49,003 nt of DNA from NCBI GenBank assembly GCA_022767515.1, contig JALENK010000015.1:1-49003 (forward strand), given 5' to 3'. Shown here piece after piece: positions 1-9,294 of this stretch (positions are counted from its first letter, which is position 1; every line of letters begins with the position of its first letter). The position numbers were made by a program, and so were the translations under genes. The DNA comes from Clostridium sp. Its GTDB lineage: Bacteria > Bacillota > Clostridia > Clostridiales > Clostridiaceae. A model generated the notes under the pieces. The model was not told the origin of the DNA and did no database searches. It worked only from the letters and a program-made list of their open reading frames with translations.

Positions 1-6
1 TTCCTC

Positions 7-291
<285 letters not shown>

Positions 292-371
292 TTAGAACTC
301 CTCCTTAAATATATTTATATTATATTTCTTTATATTATAACTATAATAGTTATAGTACTTTGCTTCTTTTG

Positions 372-398
372 TTAGCACTCACTTTACTAGAGTGCTAA
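372..398 (-). promoter_or_regulatory. CIRCE operator (HrcA binding site) upstream of groES
   Basis: A perfect 9-bp inverted repeat, TTAGCACTC, then 9 bases, then GAGTGCTAA, is identical to the CIRCE consensus bound by the HrcA repressor. It lies in the groES leader, just downstream of the predicted -10 box. HrcA control of groESL is inferred from the established role of this element. Confidence 0.97.
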
Positions 399-408
399 TA
401 CAATTATT

Positions 409-437
409 ATAATATCCTTTCCACCCATTTTATTCAA
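409..437 (-). promoter_or_regulatory. Predicted sigma-A promoter of groESL
   Basis: On the minus strand a -35 box TTGAAT (432-437) and a -10 box TATTAT (409-414) are separated by 17 bp. Transcription would start at the edge of the CIRCE element, the usual arrangement for HrcA-controlled groESL operons. The rest of the 325-bp gap between groES and the hydrogenase holds only the groES leader and the hydrogenase terminator. Confidence 0.7.
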
Positions 438-547
438 ATATTCCATTATTTATTATTTGAACAAATAATCTTATAATATTAAATTATATCCATTTTCCTT
501 TGATTTACTCATTTTTTCTTTTATTATCATATAAAATCCAAAAAAAT

Positions 548-575
548 AAGGCAAAGACTATTATGTCTTTGCCTT
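548..575 (-). terminator. Rho-independent terminator of the hydrogenase gene
   Basis: An 11-bp perfect stem (548-558 with 565-575) and a 6-nt loop are followed on the minus strand by a T-rich tract. It lies about 40 bp beyond the hydrogenase stop codon. Confidence 0.9.
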
Positions 576-617
576 AACACTAAGCTCTTAGCCTAGTTTC
601 TTCAATAACTTAAATTT

Positions 618-2099
618 CTATTTTTCTAAATTAATATCTTTAAATTCATCTAATGATTCATTAGCTAATACACTCTTTTTATCTGTATCAGCATTATTTT
701 TTATAAACATACCTTTAGCCTTCATACTAGGAACAACTTTTCCTGCACCATTAATACAGCCGCCTTCACACATCATACCTTCAATAAAGTTTCCAGCAAT
801 CTTTCCTACTTTAGCCATTGTCATTGTCTTTTTAATTTCTGCTCCACCTGATACTTTAATAGGTTTAAACTCAACTTCTAATCCTTTATCCTTAACAAAA
901 CTTTGAATTGCATTTGTAAGTCCACCTGAAGCGCCAAATCCTCTACCAAAAATTGAAGCATCATCAACTACTTCATCTTCACATTCTGCTGGATCTATAT
1001 TAAATGCTTCAAATAATGCAAACAATTCTTGGAATGTTAATACATAATCTACTGCATCTTTTAAGTTTGGTTTAGCTGCTTCAGCTTTTTTAGCTGTACA
1101 TGGTCCAATAAATACTACTTTTGCATTTGGATGTTCTTTCTTAATATATCTTCCTGCAGCAACCATTGGTGATACTGTTCCTGATATTCTATCTTTTTGA
1201 TCTGGGAACATTTTTTCAATATAGCTATGGAATCCTGGGCAACATGAGTTAGTCATATATTTATCCCCTTTTTCCATTCTTTCAGCAAATTCAAGAGTTT
1301 CATGTACTGTAACAGCATCAGCTCCACAAGCTGCTTCTATCATATCTGTAAAACCTAACTTTTTAATTGCATTTTTTACTTGTCCATATTTTACATTTCT
1401 CTCTATTTGGCCAGTAATTGCAGGTGCTACTATTGCATATACTTCTTCTTTATTAACTAAGGATTTTGTAACAGGAACAACTAAACTTTTATCTGAAATT
1501 GCTCCAAAAGGACATGCATCCATACAAGCACCACAGTTAACACATTTTGCTTCTTCAATTTCAGATATCTTAGTATTTTCATTAATTTCTAAAGCTCCTG
1601 TAGGGCATGCTTTTTTACAAGGTCTCATTACTTCTGCAATTGCATCATATGGGCATGCCTTTTTACACATTCCACATTCTTTACATATTTCTTGATTTAT
1701 ATAAGCTCTTCCTGCTACATATTGAATAGCTCCAAAATTACATGCTTCTTTACACTTATGAGCAACACAATTTCTACAAGAATCTGTAACATTAAATCTA
1801 TTAATTGGACACTTATCACAAGCTGCTTCTATAACATAAATAACCTGTTCACTATCTTTGTTATTTTTTTCACTATCTTCTGTAACTTTACTAAAACCTG
1901 CTGCTAATTTAGCTCTTTCTTCAACAATTGCTCTTTCCTTATAAACACAGCACCTATATGTAGGTGTATTTCCAGTTATAATTTCATAAGGCAATTTAGC
2001 TAGTTCTTCATTAGTAACTTTATCTTCTATTGCTAATTTTATAACTCCAGTAAGAACCCTATGCTTTAATTCATCTAATCGATTTTCAAACTTAAACAT
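618..2099 (-). CDS. [FeFe] hydrogenase, group-B-like, with N-terminal ferredoxin-type clusters
   Basis: This 493-residue cytosolic protein carries the H-cluster signatures of an [FeFe] hydrogenase in order: NSCCPGF (about 284-290), GPCTAKKAE (332-340) and MMCEGGCINGAG (442-453). The first motif lacks the TSCCPxW tryptophan of classic group A enzymes, and the third reads CEGGC rather than CPGGC. Both features suit the less-studied group B enzymes. Residues 94-200 hold several CxxCxxCxxxC [4Fe-4S] motifs, so ferredoxin is the likely electron partner. It is monocistronic, with RBS GGAGG and a strong terminator. A Rex-like half-consensus site lies upstream. The physiological direction (H2 evolution, uptake or sensing) cannot be told from sequence. 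Confidence 0.9.
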   Translation of the reverse strand: MFKFENRLDELKHRVLTGVIKLAIEDKVTNEELAKLPYEIITGNTPTYRCCVYKERAIVEERAKLAAGFSKVTEDSEKNNKDSEQVIYVIEAACDKCPINRFNVTDSCRNCVAHKCKEACNFGAIQYVAGRAYINQEICKECGMCKKACPYDAIAEVMRPCKKACPTGALEINENTKISEIEEAKCVNCGACMDACPFGAISDKSLVVPVTKSLVNKEEVYAIVAPAITGQIERNVKYGQVKNAIKKLGFTDMIEAACGADAVTVHETLEFAERMEKGDKYMTNSCCPGFHSYIEKMFPDQKDRISGTVSPMVAAGRYIKKEHPNAKVVFIGPCTAKKAEAAKPNLKDAVDYVLTFQELFALFEAFNIDPAECEDEVVDDASIFGRGFGASGGLTNAIQSFVKDKGLEVEFKPIKVSGGAEIKKTMTMAKVGKIAGNFIEGMMCEGGCINGAGKVVPSMKAKGMFIKNNADTDKKSVLANESLDEFKDINLEK

Positions 2100-2155
2100 T
2101 AATTACCTCCTATAATAAATGTCATAATTTATATCATGTGTTATAAAAACACACT

Positions 2156-2173
2156 TTGTTAATATTATATCAT
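2156..2173 (-). promoter_or_regulatory. Possible weak Rex site upstream of the hydrogenase gene
   Basis: The 18-mer at 2156-2173 begins TTGTTAATATTA, identical to the first 12 bases of the operator before crt. It differs from the clostridial Rex consensus TTGTTAANNNNTTAACAA at three positions, two of them in the second half. AT-rich DNA produces such sequences by chance, so this is only a candidate. Confidence 0.35.
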
Positions 2174-2233
2174 AGTTATATAATTTTTACATTAAAGCAT
2201 GAATTGTTACAATTTTCAGATTTTTGCCTATTA

Positions 2234-3112
2234 TTAGATTTTAATTTTATTTTCTCTAGCATAATAAAAAAGATACTGTTGTGCAAAACCTGCTAACTTT
2301 CCAAATCTTTCCCTTCCAAATATTCTTATTTTATTTAATGAACCCCCTTCTGCATTATAAAAATACATCATTGCCCTTTTTACCCACACATCTACAGGAA
2401 ATGCTGATGTTTTTTCCATTGAAAAAAACATTATACAATCTGCCACCTTAGGACCTACACCTTTAAATTCTTGAAGTGCAGTATGACATTCATCATCATT
2501 TAATAATAATATTTTATTTAATATATCAGGGTCCTTATTAACAGCTTCTATAGCACTTATTATGTATTTACTTCTAAATGATGCACCTGTTTCTCTAATT
2601 TCTTCTTCTAATACATCCTTTAAATCTTCTGGTGTTGGAAAAGTATAATAGCAGTTTCCTTTGTATTCTATTTTATTTCCCCATTTTTCACTTATTTTTT
2701 TTATTGTCTTTTTTATAGATGGTATACTATTTCTTGCTGATATTATGAAACTAATTAATATTTCAAATGGTTCTTGATTTAATGTTCTAATGCCATATCC
2801 ATAATCTATGCTTTTTCTTAATATTTCATCATTATATAATTCCTTTTTTATCTTTGAATAATCTCTTTCTAAATCAAAATATTTAATCCATATACTTTCA
2901 AAATCTTCTTTGTTAGTATTTTCTATTATAACTGTATCATCTTTTTGTGATACTTCTATTAACTTTCCAAAGGCTACTCCAATATAATTCATTTCTTTGA
3001 TTTTATCCCATCTAAAACACTGACCACACTCAACTATTTGCTTTATATTGAAATTAACAACACCTTCTAAAATTATCTTATTATCTAAATACTTTACATT
3101 TGTAAAATCCAC
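2234..3112 (-). CDS. ogg: 8-oxoguanine DNA glycosylase (OGG1 type)
   Basis: The 292-residue protein is an HhH-GPD base-excision repair glycosylase. Residues around 200-235 read FKGVGPKVADCIMFFSMEK followed by FPVDVWV. This matches the OGG1 helix-hairpin-helix with its catalytic lysine (GVGxKVADC) and catalytic aspartate (PVDV). The N-terminal third, with CGQCFRW, matches the OGG N-terminal domain. It removes 8-oxoG from DNA, a likely benefit for an anaerobe exposed to oxygen. The start codon follows GAGGTGAT. The upstream gene's terminator ends almost on this RBS, so the promoter must overlap that hairpin. Family assignment is firm; substrate is by homology. Confidence 0.93.
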   Translation of the reverse strand: MDFTNVKYLDNKIILEGVVNFNIKQIVECGQCFRWDKIKEMNYIGVAFGKLIEVSQKDDTVIIENTNKEDFESIWIKYFDLERDYSKIKKELYNDEILRKSIDYGYGIRTLNQEPFEILISFIISARNSIPSIKKTIKKISEKWGNKIEYKGNCYYTFPTPEDLKDVLEEEIRETGASFRSKYIISAIEAVNKDPDILNKILLLNDDECHTALQEFKGVGPKVADCIMFFSMEKTSAFPVDVWVKRAMMYFYNAEGGSLNKIRIFGRERFGKLAGFAQQYLFYYARENKIKI

Positions 3113-3131
3113 TTTATCACCTCAAAAAAAA

Positions 3132-3170
3132 ATAATTGATATATATTAATTATTAACATATATCAATTAT
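3132..3170 (-). terminator. Terminator of the ChW/GH19 gene, overlapping a possible ogg promoter
   Basis: A perfect 13-bp stem (3132-3144 with 3158-3170) and a 13-nt loop are followed on the minus strand by about nine T residues. The same DNA contains TTGATA (3161-3166) and TATATC (3138-3143) on the minus strand, spaced 17 bp. This is a fair sigma-A promoter that would start transcription in the T-tract, immediately before the ogg RBS. Confidence 0.75.
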
Positions 3171-3192
3171 ATTATTATTTCAACTTTATTTT

Positions 3193-5691
3193 TTACTTAA
3201 ATATATTACAACATTTGTTATAATAATCTATTCTAGAAGAAAGCCCTCTAGTTCCTCCATTAACTTTTCTAGTTACTTCTGTAACTGAAGCTCCTCTATC
3301 TGCTACTGCATTCATATTGTTTCTATACCACCAATAAGCTGAAATAGACCATGGATATTTAGAAGCTACATATGAACATCCTTCCATAACTCTTTTATCA
3401 CCTATATAATTGCAAAAAGATTGATAATTACTTCTTCCAGTTACTTGAATATATCCTGCTCCCTTAAATTTTGCCCCATCACCTTGGTATATATTACCTA
3501 AATCTCTTCTTCCATCATATTGATTACCACTAGTTAATTCTTTTGTATACTTACCAAGTCCGGATTCATATGAACATTGAGAAATAAAATGTCTTATTCT
3601 CGCAGTATTAGTTATACCAAATTTCTTTAATGCATTATTACATTCCTTTACCATACTGTTACTAACATTTTTCCATCCTAAAGAAATTAATTGATTCTTA
3701 GTTACATATAATTTTTCCTCAATTGCTGTCATAGCAGATTTAACATTAACTTTTTTCTCCATATCAATGCATTCATTAGTTCCTATCTTTCTTACGCATA
3801 TTTGAATTGCCTTTATTGATAAACCTTTTCCCGTAGTTCCTGCTTGTTGTCCATCTTTAGTCCAGCCAAGCCATCCTAAACCAGAATAAACTCTATAATA
3901 AATTGAATAATTTTCAGATTGTTTTCCATTTCTATCAACTAAACTAAGTTTTAATGATTCAATAGGCAAAGATTTTCCTATTGTGCCTATTGTTACATTT
4001 TTACCTGTTACTGCTTTTGTCCATCCAACTTTAGATACATGGGCTTGTGCTTTAATACTAATTCCTATTGAACTTGAATAACCTAAATTAATAGCTTCTA
4101 TATTATTGGCATTAGAAGCACCTTTACCAGCTATTGATTCATTACTTATTGTATTTTCCCATCCTACCTTAGATGCATGAACTTTATATGTTATTCTTTC
4201 AAAATTATTATTACATAAGTCTTCCATTTCACAATATTTCGAAGTGCCTTTTTTTACTACACATATTTCTATTGCTTGAACTTGTTTAGATTGTCCTGTT
4301 GTTCCTGCTACTTTATTATCCTTTACCCATGTCTGCCATCCTATTTTAGCTACATGGGTTCTATAATAAACAGAATATTCTTCTGATTTTTTTCCTGATT
4401 TATCTTCTAAATATATTTGAATTGCTTCTATAGGTAAATTCTTACCTTTTGTTCCTGATACTTCACCTGAATTTTTATAATCCTGCCATCCTACCTTAGC
4501 TACATGAGCTCTATACCTTACTTTTATTCCAATTGAATTATCATAACATATCTTTATAGCTTCAATGCTTAAAGACTTACCTACAGTTCCTGCTATTTGT
4601 CCATCTTTTACTTCAGCTTGATCTCCTATTTTTTGAACATGAGCTCTATACCTTATTGAATCATTATTGGAATTATTGCTTGAATTATAATTTTTATTAC
4701 TAATGACATTTTCAACACGTATTTCAATTGCATTTATCTTACTTGAATTTTCTTTACCAGCTATATTCCCATCACTAGTCCATTCACACCATCCTCCATC
4801 AGTGTAAACTCTATAAGAAACAGAATAACTTTTTGATTTCACTCCATTTTCATCTTCTAGCCATATTTTAACTGCCTTCAGGGATTTTGACTTTCCATTA
4901 GTACCACATAACTCCCCGTCATTTACTTCATTTTGCCAGCCACTTCCTGCTACATATCCTTGATATTTAACTAATATTCCTAAATTATTATTATATTTTA
5001 TTCTTATGGACTCAATTCCATAATCCTTATTAGTTGTTCCTGCTAAATCTCCATCTCTTACTGGCTTTTGATTTCCTATTTTAGCTACATGAGTTTCATA
5101 AATTATTGAATTATTAGTATTATTGTTTAATAAGAATTCCATCTTATTATATTTTTCTGTATCCTTTTTTGCTATACATATTTGTATTGATTCAATAAAT
5201 GAATCAGTATCAATTTCTCCAACTTCTTCACCATTTTTACCCCATTTAAGCCATCCACTATCACTTGTATATACTCTGTAATAAATTGAATAATTTTGTT
5301 CTTCCTTAAACTTATCATTTAATATGTTAATCTTTATTGCTTTTATATTTTTTCCTATAACTCCAGCCGTTTCATCATTATTGTTTACTTCATTTTGCCA
5401 TCCTAACGTTTCACTATAAACCTGATATTTTAATTTCAATCCTAAATTGTTAGTGCAGTTAATGTTTATTGACTCAATCCCCATATTTTGTAATGGTGTA
5501 TTAGACAACTCTCCATTACTTCTTAAGTCCTGCCAGCCTTTACCTTTTAAGCTGACTTTATAACTTATTTGTACTTTTTCATTTGTATCGTTTACATAAC
5601 TTTCTCCTTTTACACTAATATTCACTATGCCGCTAATTAAGAATAAAAAAATTGAAATAAATAATATAAGGCTTCTAATTGATTTTTTCAA
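3193..5691 (-). CDS. Secreted ChW-repeat protein with C-terminal GH19 (chitinase/endolysin-like) domain
   Basis: This 832-residue protein starts with a signal peptide (basic start, hydrophobic core to about residue 25). It then carries twelve clostridial hydrophobic-with-conserved-W (ChW) repeats arranged as four triplets, separated by short linkers ending in variants of KKDTEKYNKMEFL. The last 170 residues form a GH19 lysozyme/chitinase-like domain: RHFISQCSYESGLGKYTKE with the presumed catalytic Glu, then KFKGAGYIQVTGRSNY. GH19 enzymes cut beta-1,4-linked GlcNAc polymers, so chitin or peptidoglycan is the likely target. ChW repeats are thought to mediate surface or substrate attachment. The start codon is TTG, placed 7-8 nt after GGGGGAAG. 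It is monocistronic with its own terminator. Confidence 0.9.
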   Translation of the reverse strand: MKKSIRSLILFISIFLFLISGIVNISVKGESYVNDTNEKVQISYKVSLKGKGWQDLRSNGELSNTPLQNMGIESININCTNNLGLKLKYQVYSETLGWQNEVNNNDETAGVIGKNIKAIKINILNDKFKEEQNYSIYYRVYTSDSGWLKWGKNGEEVGEIDTDSFIESIQICIAKKDTEKYNKMEFLLNNNTNNSIIYETHVAKIGNQKPVRDGDLAGTTNKDYGIESIRIKYNNNLGILVKYQGYVAGSGWQNEVNDGELCGTNGKSKSLKAVKIWLEDENGVKSKSYSVSYRVYTDGGWCEWTSDGNIAGKENSSKINAIEIRVENVISNKNYNSSNNSNNDSIRYRAHVQKIGDQAEVKDGQIAGTVGKSLSIEAIKICYDNSIGIKVRYRAHVAKVGWQDYKNSGEVSGTKGKNLPIEAIQIYLEDKSGKKSEEYSVYYRTHVAKIGWQTWVKDNKVAGTTGQSKQVQAIEICVVKKGTSKYCEMEDLCNNNFERITYKVHASKVGWENTISNESIAGKGASNANNIEAINLGYSSSIGISIKAQAHVSKVGWTKAVTGKNVTIGTIGKSLPIESLKLSLVDRNGKQSENYSIYYRVYSGLGWLGWTKDGQQAGTTGKGLSIKAIQICVRKIGTNECIDMEKKVNVKSAMTAIEEKLYVTKNQLISLGWKNVSNSMVKECNNALKKFGITNTARIRHFISQCSYESGLGKYTKELTSGNQYDGRRDLGNIYQGDGAKFKGAGYIQVTGRSNYQSFCNYIGDKRVMEGCSYVASKYPWSISAYWWYRNNMNAVADRGASVTEVTRKVNGGTRGLSSRIDYYNKCCNIFK

Positions 5692-5854
5692 TTTTCTTCC
5701 CCCTTTTAAAGCCTACATAAGTAATGATACCACTAATTAAGAACATTGTGTTAACTTTTTTGAATTTTTTACATAATCTTCACATATAAACCAATAATTT
5801 GTATATGATAATCTTAATTATTATGGTAAAAAGCAAAGTTTCTTTAAATAAAAA

Positions 5855-5882
5855 TAGTTCAAGGCATAGCTACCTTGAACTA
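5855..5882 (-). terminator. Terminator of the nfnAB operon
   Basis: A 10-bp perfect stem (5855-5864 with 5873-5882) and an 8-nt loop are followed on the minus strand by TTTTTATTT. It lies 30 bp after the nfnB stop codon. Confidence 0.88.
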
Positions 5883-5912
5883 AAGTAAAATCAAAAAAAT
5901 TTACTATTAAAA

Positions 5913-7298
5913 TTATTTATTTCTTAAATATTCATCTATTCCCTTAGCAGCTTTCTTTCCAGCTCCCATAGCTAATATTACTGTAGCAGCACCAGTTACT
6001 GCATCTCCACCAGCAAATACTCCCTCTCTTGAAGTAACACCAGTTTCTTCAGATGCAATAATACATTTTCTCTTGTTAATATCTAATCCCTTAGTAGTTG
6101 AATGTATTAATGGATTTGGAGATGTACCAAGTGACATAATTACAGTATCAACATCCATAACAAATTCTGAACCTGGAATTTCTACTGGTCTTCTTCTTCC
6201 AGATGCATCAGCTTCACCAAGTTCCATTCTAATACATTTTATTCCTTTAACCCATCCTTTTTCATCTTCAAGAATTTCAACTGGATTAGTTAATAAATCA
6301 AAGATTACACCTTCTTCTTTAGCATGATGTACTTCTTCTCTTCTTGCTGGAAGTTCTTCTTCACCTCTTCTATATACTATGTGAACTTCAGCTCCTAGTC
6401 TTAATGCAGTTCTTGCAGCATCCATAGCAACGTTACCACCACCAACTACAACAACTTTCTTACCAGCTCTTATAGGTGTAGCATAATCTTCATTAAATGC
6501 TTTCATTAAATTATTTCTAGTTAAAAATTCATTAGCAGAAAATACTCCATTAGCATTTTCACCTGGAATTCCCATAAATCTAGGAAGACCTGCTCCTGAA
6601 CCAATAAATACAGCATTAAATCCTTCTTCATCCATTAATTCATCTATTGTTATTGTTTTACCAATAATAACATTAGTCTCTATATTAACACCTAGTTTTT
6701 TAAGATTTTCTATTTCGCTTTGTACTACTTTATCCTTTGGAAGTCTGAATTCTGGAATACCATATTCTAATACTCCACCTGCTTTATGTAATGCTTCAAA
6801 TATAGTAACATCATATCCTAATTTAGCTAAGTCCCCTGCACAAGCAATTCCTGAAGGGCCACTTCCTATTACAGCAACTTTTTTACCATTCTTAGGTGCA
6901 GTTTCAGATAAGTCAATTTTATTTTCTCTAGCCCAGTCTGCAACAAATCTCTCTAATTTTCCTATTGCAACAGCTTCACCCTTAATTCCAAGTACACATT
7001 GACCTTCGCATTGATTTTCTTGTGGACATACTCTACCACATACAGCTGGTAATGCAGATGATTTTGAAATTATCTTTATAGCAGATTCAAAATCTCCTTC
7101 TTTTACTTTAGCTATAAATTCTGGAATTGAAATACTTACAGGACACTTACTAACACATCTTGGATTTTTACAATGTAAACATCTTGATGCTTCAGCCATT
7201 GCTTCTTCCTTTGTGTATCCTAAACATACTTCATCAAAGTTAGTAGCTCTTACCTTTGGATCTTGTTCTCCCACTTTAACTCTTTTCATTCTATCCAT
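5913..7298 (-). CDS. nfnB: NADH-dependent ferredoxin:NADP+ oxidoreductase, beta subunit NfnB (GltA-like)
   Basis: This 461-residue flavoprotein belongs to the glutamate synthase small-subunit family. The N-terminus has two [4Fe-4S] motifs, CLHCKNPRCVSKCP and CGRVCPQENQCEGQC. These are followed by an FAD-binding GSGPSGIACA and an NADP-binding GGGNVAMDAA. No glutamate synthase large subunit is nearby, and the partner gene is the NfnA-type subunit, so the NfnAB transhydrogenase is the better call. That complex couples NADH and reduced ferredoxin oxidation to reduction of two NADP+. Its ATG overlaps the nfnA stop by one base (TAATG), with RBS GGAGGTGA inside nfnA, indicating translational coupling. 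Confidence 0.92.
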   Translation of the reverse strand: MDRMKRVKVGEQDPKVRATNFDEVCLGYTKEEAMAEASRCLHCKNPRCVSKCPVSISIPEFIAKVKEGDFESAIKIISKSSALPAVCGRVCPQENQCEGQCVLGIKGEAVAIGKLERFVADWARENKIDLSETAPKNGKKVAVIGSGPSGIACAGDLAKLGYDVTIFEALHKAGGVLEYGIPEFRLPKDKVVQSEIENLKKLGVNIETNVIIGKTITIDELMDEEGFNAVFIGSGAGLPRFMGIPGENANGVFSANEFLTRNNLMKAFNEDYATPIRAGKKVVVVGGGNVAMDAARTALRLGAEVHIVYRRGEEELPARREEVHHAKEEGVIFDLLTNPVEILEDEKGWVKGIKCIRMELGEADASGRRRPVEIPGSEFVMDVDTVIMSLGTSPNPLIHSTTKGLDINKRKCIIASEETGVTSREGVFAGGDAVTGAATVILAMGAGKKAAKGIDEYLRNK

Positions 7299-8188
7299 TA
7301 TTTGTCACCTCCGCAATGTCCACATCCGCCATGATGTGTAGCTCCTTCTTCAACCTTAAGCTTAGCTCTACCTTCTTCAGTCTTATACATAGCTTGTCTC
7401 TTCATAGCTTGGTCAAAGTCAACTAAATGGCCATCAAATTCTGGTCCATCAACACATGCAAATTTAACTTCATTTCCAACAAGTACTCTACATGCACCAC
7501 ACATACCAGTTCCATCAACCATTATTGGATTTAAACTTACTATAGTTGGAATATTTAATTCCTTAGTTAATAAGCATACGAATTTCATCATTATCATAGG
7601 TCCTATAGCAATAACTTTATCGTATTTCTTACCTTCTTTTTGTACTAAGTCTTTTAATTTATCTGTAACTAATCCTTTATATCCAGATGAACCATCATCA
7701 GTAGCTAAATAAAAGTTTCCTGCTACTTCCTTCATTTCATCTTGAAGGATAGCTATATTTTTGCTTCTTGCCCCAACAATAACATCTGCTTTAATACCTT
7801 TAGAGTGTAAATATTTCACTTGTGGATATACTGGTGCAGTACCTACTCCTCCAGCTATAAATAAAATATTTTTCTTTTTTAATTCTTCAACATCTTCGTC
7901 AACTAGTTCAGAAGGGACACCTAATGGTCCAACAAAATCTTGAAAATAATCTCCCTCATTATATTTTGCCATTTCTTCAGTTGATGCTCCAACTGTTTGG
8001 AATACTATTGTAACTGTTCCCTTTTCAGGATCTAAATCACAGATTGTTAATGGTATTCTTTCGCCCTTTTCATCAGGTTTTACAATTATAAATTGACCTG
8101 GCTTTCCTGCTTTGGCAACTCTTGGTGCCTCTATATCCATTAAGAATATATTTTCGTTTAGTCTTTTCTTCTTTGTAATTTTGTACAC
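7298..8188 (-). CDS. nfnA: NADH-dependent ferredoxin:NADP+ oxidoreductase, alpha subunit NfnA
   Basis: The 296-residue protein resembles the ferredoxin-NADP reductase / dihydroorotate dehydrogenase electron-transfer family. It has an FAD-binding N-terminal barrel (RIPLTICDLD), a nucleotide-binding IAGGVGTAPVYPQ segment, and a [2Fe-2S] motif, DGTGMCGACRVLVG followed by FACVDGPEFDGH. The C-terminal tail HHGGCGHCGG carries an extra CxxC. It pairs with NfnB to make the bifurcating transhydrogenase that balances NADH, NADPH and ferredoxin in butyrate-forming clostridia. The start codon is GTG behind GGGGGTCGAG. It is the first gene of a two-gene operon ending at 5855-5882. Confidence 0.92.
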   Translation of the reverse strand: MYKITKKKRLNENIFLMDIEAPRVAKAGKPGQFIIVKPDEKGERIPLTICDLDPEKGTVTIVFQTVGASTEEMAKYNEGDYFQDFVGPLGVPSELVDEDVEELKKKNILFIAGGVGTAPVYPQVKYLHSKGIKADVIVGARSKNIAILQDEMKEVAGNFYLATDDGSSGYKGLVTDKLKDLVQKEGKKYDKVIAIGPMIMMKFVCLLTKELNIPTIVSLNPIMVDGTGMCGACRVLVGNEVKFACVDGPEFDGHLVDFDQAMKRQAMYKTEEGRAKLKVEEGATHHGGCGHCGGDK

Positions 8189-8359
8189 CTAACTCGACCC
8201 CCACTTTTACTTATTTATTTTATTTTTACCTAAAAATTAATATACATCCTATTATACATTAAATTTAGATATTTTTACAGATTATCCTAAGAAATAATTG
8301 AGAATTTTGGCAAAACAAAGTTATATTAGTCTTTAATGCAATTTTTATAATTACAAAAT

Positions 8360-8385
8360 CAGCCTCTGGCAAAAGCCAGAGGCTG
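8360..8385 (-). terminator. Terminator of the crt-bcd-etfBA-hbd operon
   Basis: An 11-bp GC-rich perfect stem (8360-8370 with 8375-8385) with an AAAA loop is followed on the minus strand by ATTTTG and a U-rich tail. It sits just beyond the hbd stop. Confidence 0.92.
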
Positions 8386-8401
8386 TAAAACTCCTATGAG
8401 A

Positions 8402-9250
8402 TTATTTGCTATAATCGTAGAATCCTTTTCCTGTTTTTCTTCCAAGCCATCCAGCTCTAACATACTTTCTTAATAAAGTACAACATCTGTATTTGCTATC
8501 ACCAGTTTCACTAAATAATACATCCATAATAGCAACAACAATATCAAGTCCTACTAAATCACCTAAAGCTAAAGGTCCCATTGGGTGATTAGCTCCAAGT
8601 TTCATAGCATTATCTATATCTTCAGCAGATGCAACACCTTCTTGAAGTATAAAAGCAGCTTCATTAATCATTGGAATTAATATTCTATTTACAACAAATC
8701 CAGGAGCTTCCTTAACTTCAACTGGAGTCTTGCCTATTTCTTCAGCAATAGTTTTTACTGTTTCATAAGTTTCTTGAGATGTAGCAGCACCTCTTATTAC
8801 TTCAACAAGCTTCATTACTGGAGCAGGGTTAAAGAAATGCATTCCTATAACTTTTTCTGGTCTCTTTGTTGCTGCAGCAACTTCAGTTATTGATAATGAA
8901 GATGTGTTTGAAGCTAAAATAGTGTCAGGCTTACAAATTCCATCTAATTCAGCAAATATTGATTGCTTAATTTTCATGTTTTCAACAGCAGCTTCAACTA
9001 CTAAATCACAATCAGCAGCTAACTTCATATCAGTAGTTCCAGATATTCTTGAAAGAATTGCATCTTTATCTTCTTCGCTCATCTTTCCTTTTGCTACTCT
9101 TTTTTCTAATCCCTTTGTTATATTAGAAATTCCTCTGTCAACAAATTCTTGTTTTATGTCTCTAACTATTACTTCACAACCTTTTTGAGCAAAAGCTTGA
9201 ACTATTCCAGAACCCATAGTTCCAGCACCAAGTACAAATACCTTTTTCAT
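8402..9250 (-). CDS. hbd: 3-hydroxybutyryl-CoA dehydrogenase
   Basis: The 282-residue protein has the normal length for clostridial Hbd. It begins [20 protein letters not shown], the NAD-binding GxGxxG fingerprint. It also contains the catalytic region [18 protein letters not shown] and the C-terminal [13 protein letters not shown] with [11 protein letters not shown]. It reduces acetoacetyl-CoA to 3-hydroxybutyryl-CoA in the cytosolic butyrate pathway. It is the last gene of the operon, about 45 bp after etfA, with RBS GGAGGGG and a strong terminator. The gene order crt-bcd-etfB-etfA-hbd is the classic clostridial one. Confidence 0.97.
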   Translation of the reverse strand: MKKVFVLGAGTMGSGIVQAFAQKGCEVIVRDIKQEFVDRGISNITKGLEKRVAKGKMSEEDKDAILSRISGTTDMKLAADCDLVVEAAVENMKIKQSIFAELDGICKPDTILASNTSSLSITEVAAATKRPEKVIGMHFFNPAPVMKLVEVIRGAATSQETYETVKTIAEEIGKTPVEVKEAPGFVVNRILIPMINEAAFILQEGVASAEDIDNAMKLGANHPMGPLALGDLVGLDIVVAIMDVLFSETGDSKYRCCTLLRKYVRAGWLGRKTGKGFYDYSK

Positions 9251-9294
9251 TTATTTCCCCTCCAAAATTATATAAACATTTAACTATTATTATA

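Noticed and set aside
3700-5600. Regularly repeated DNA that could suggest a CRISPR array
   Set aside because: The repeats are imperfect, coding and in frame; they are ChW protein repeats without constant spacers.
5913-7298. Glutamate synthase small subunit
   Set aside because: The sequence belongs to that superfamily, but no large subunit is present and the partner gene encodes an NfnA-type subunit, so NfnB fits better.
8189-8359. Rex site upstream of nfnA
   Set aside because: No TTGTTAA...TTAACAA-like palindrome was found in this gap; ACAAAG and TTGCC fragments are too weak.
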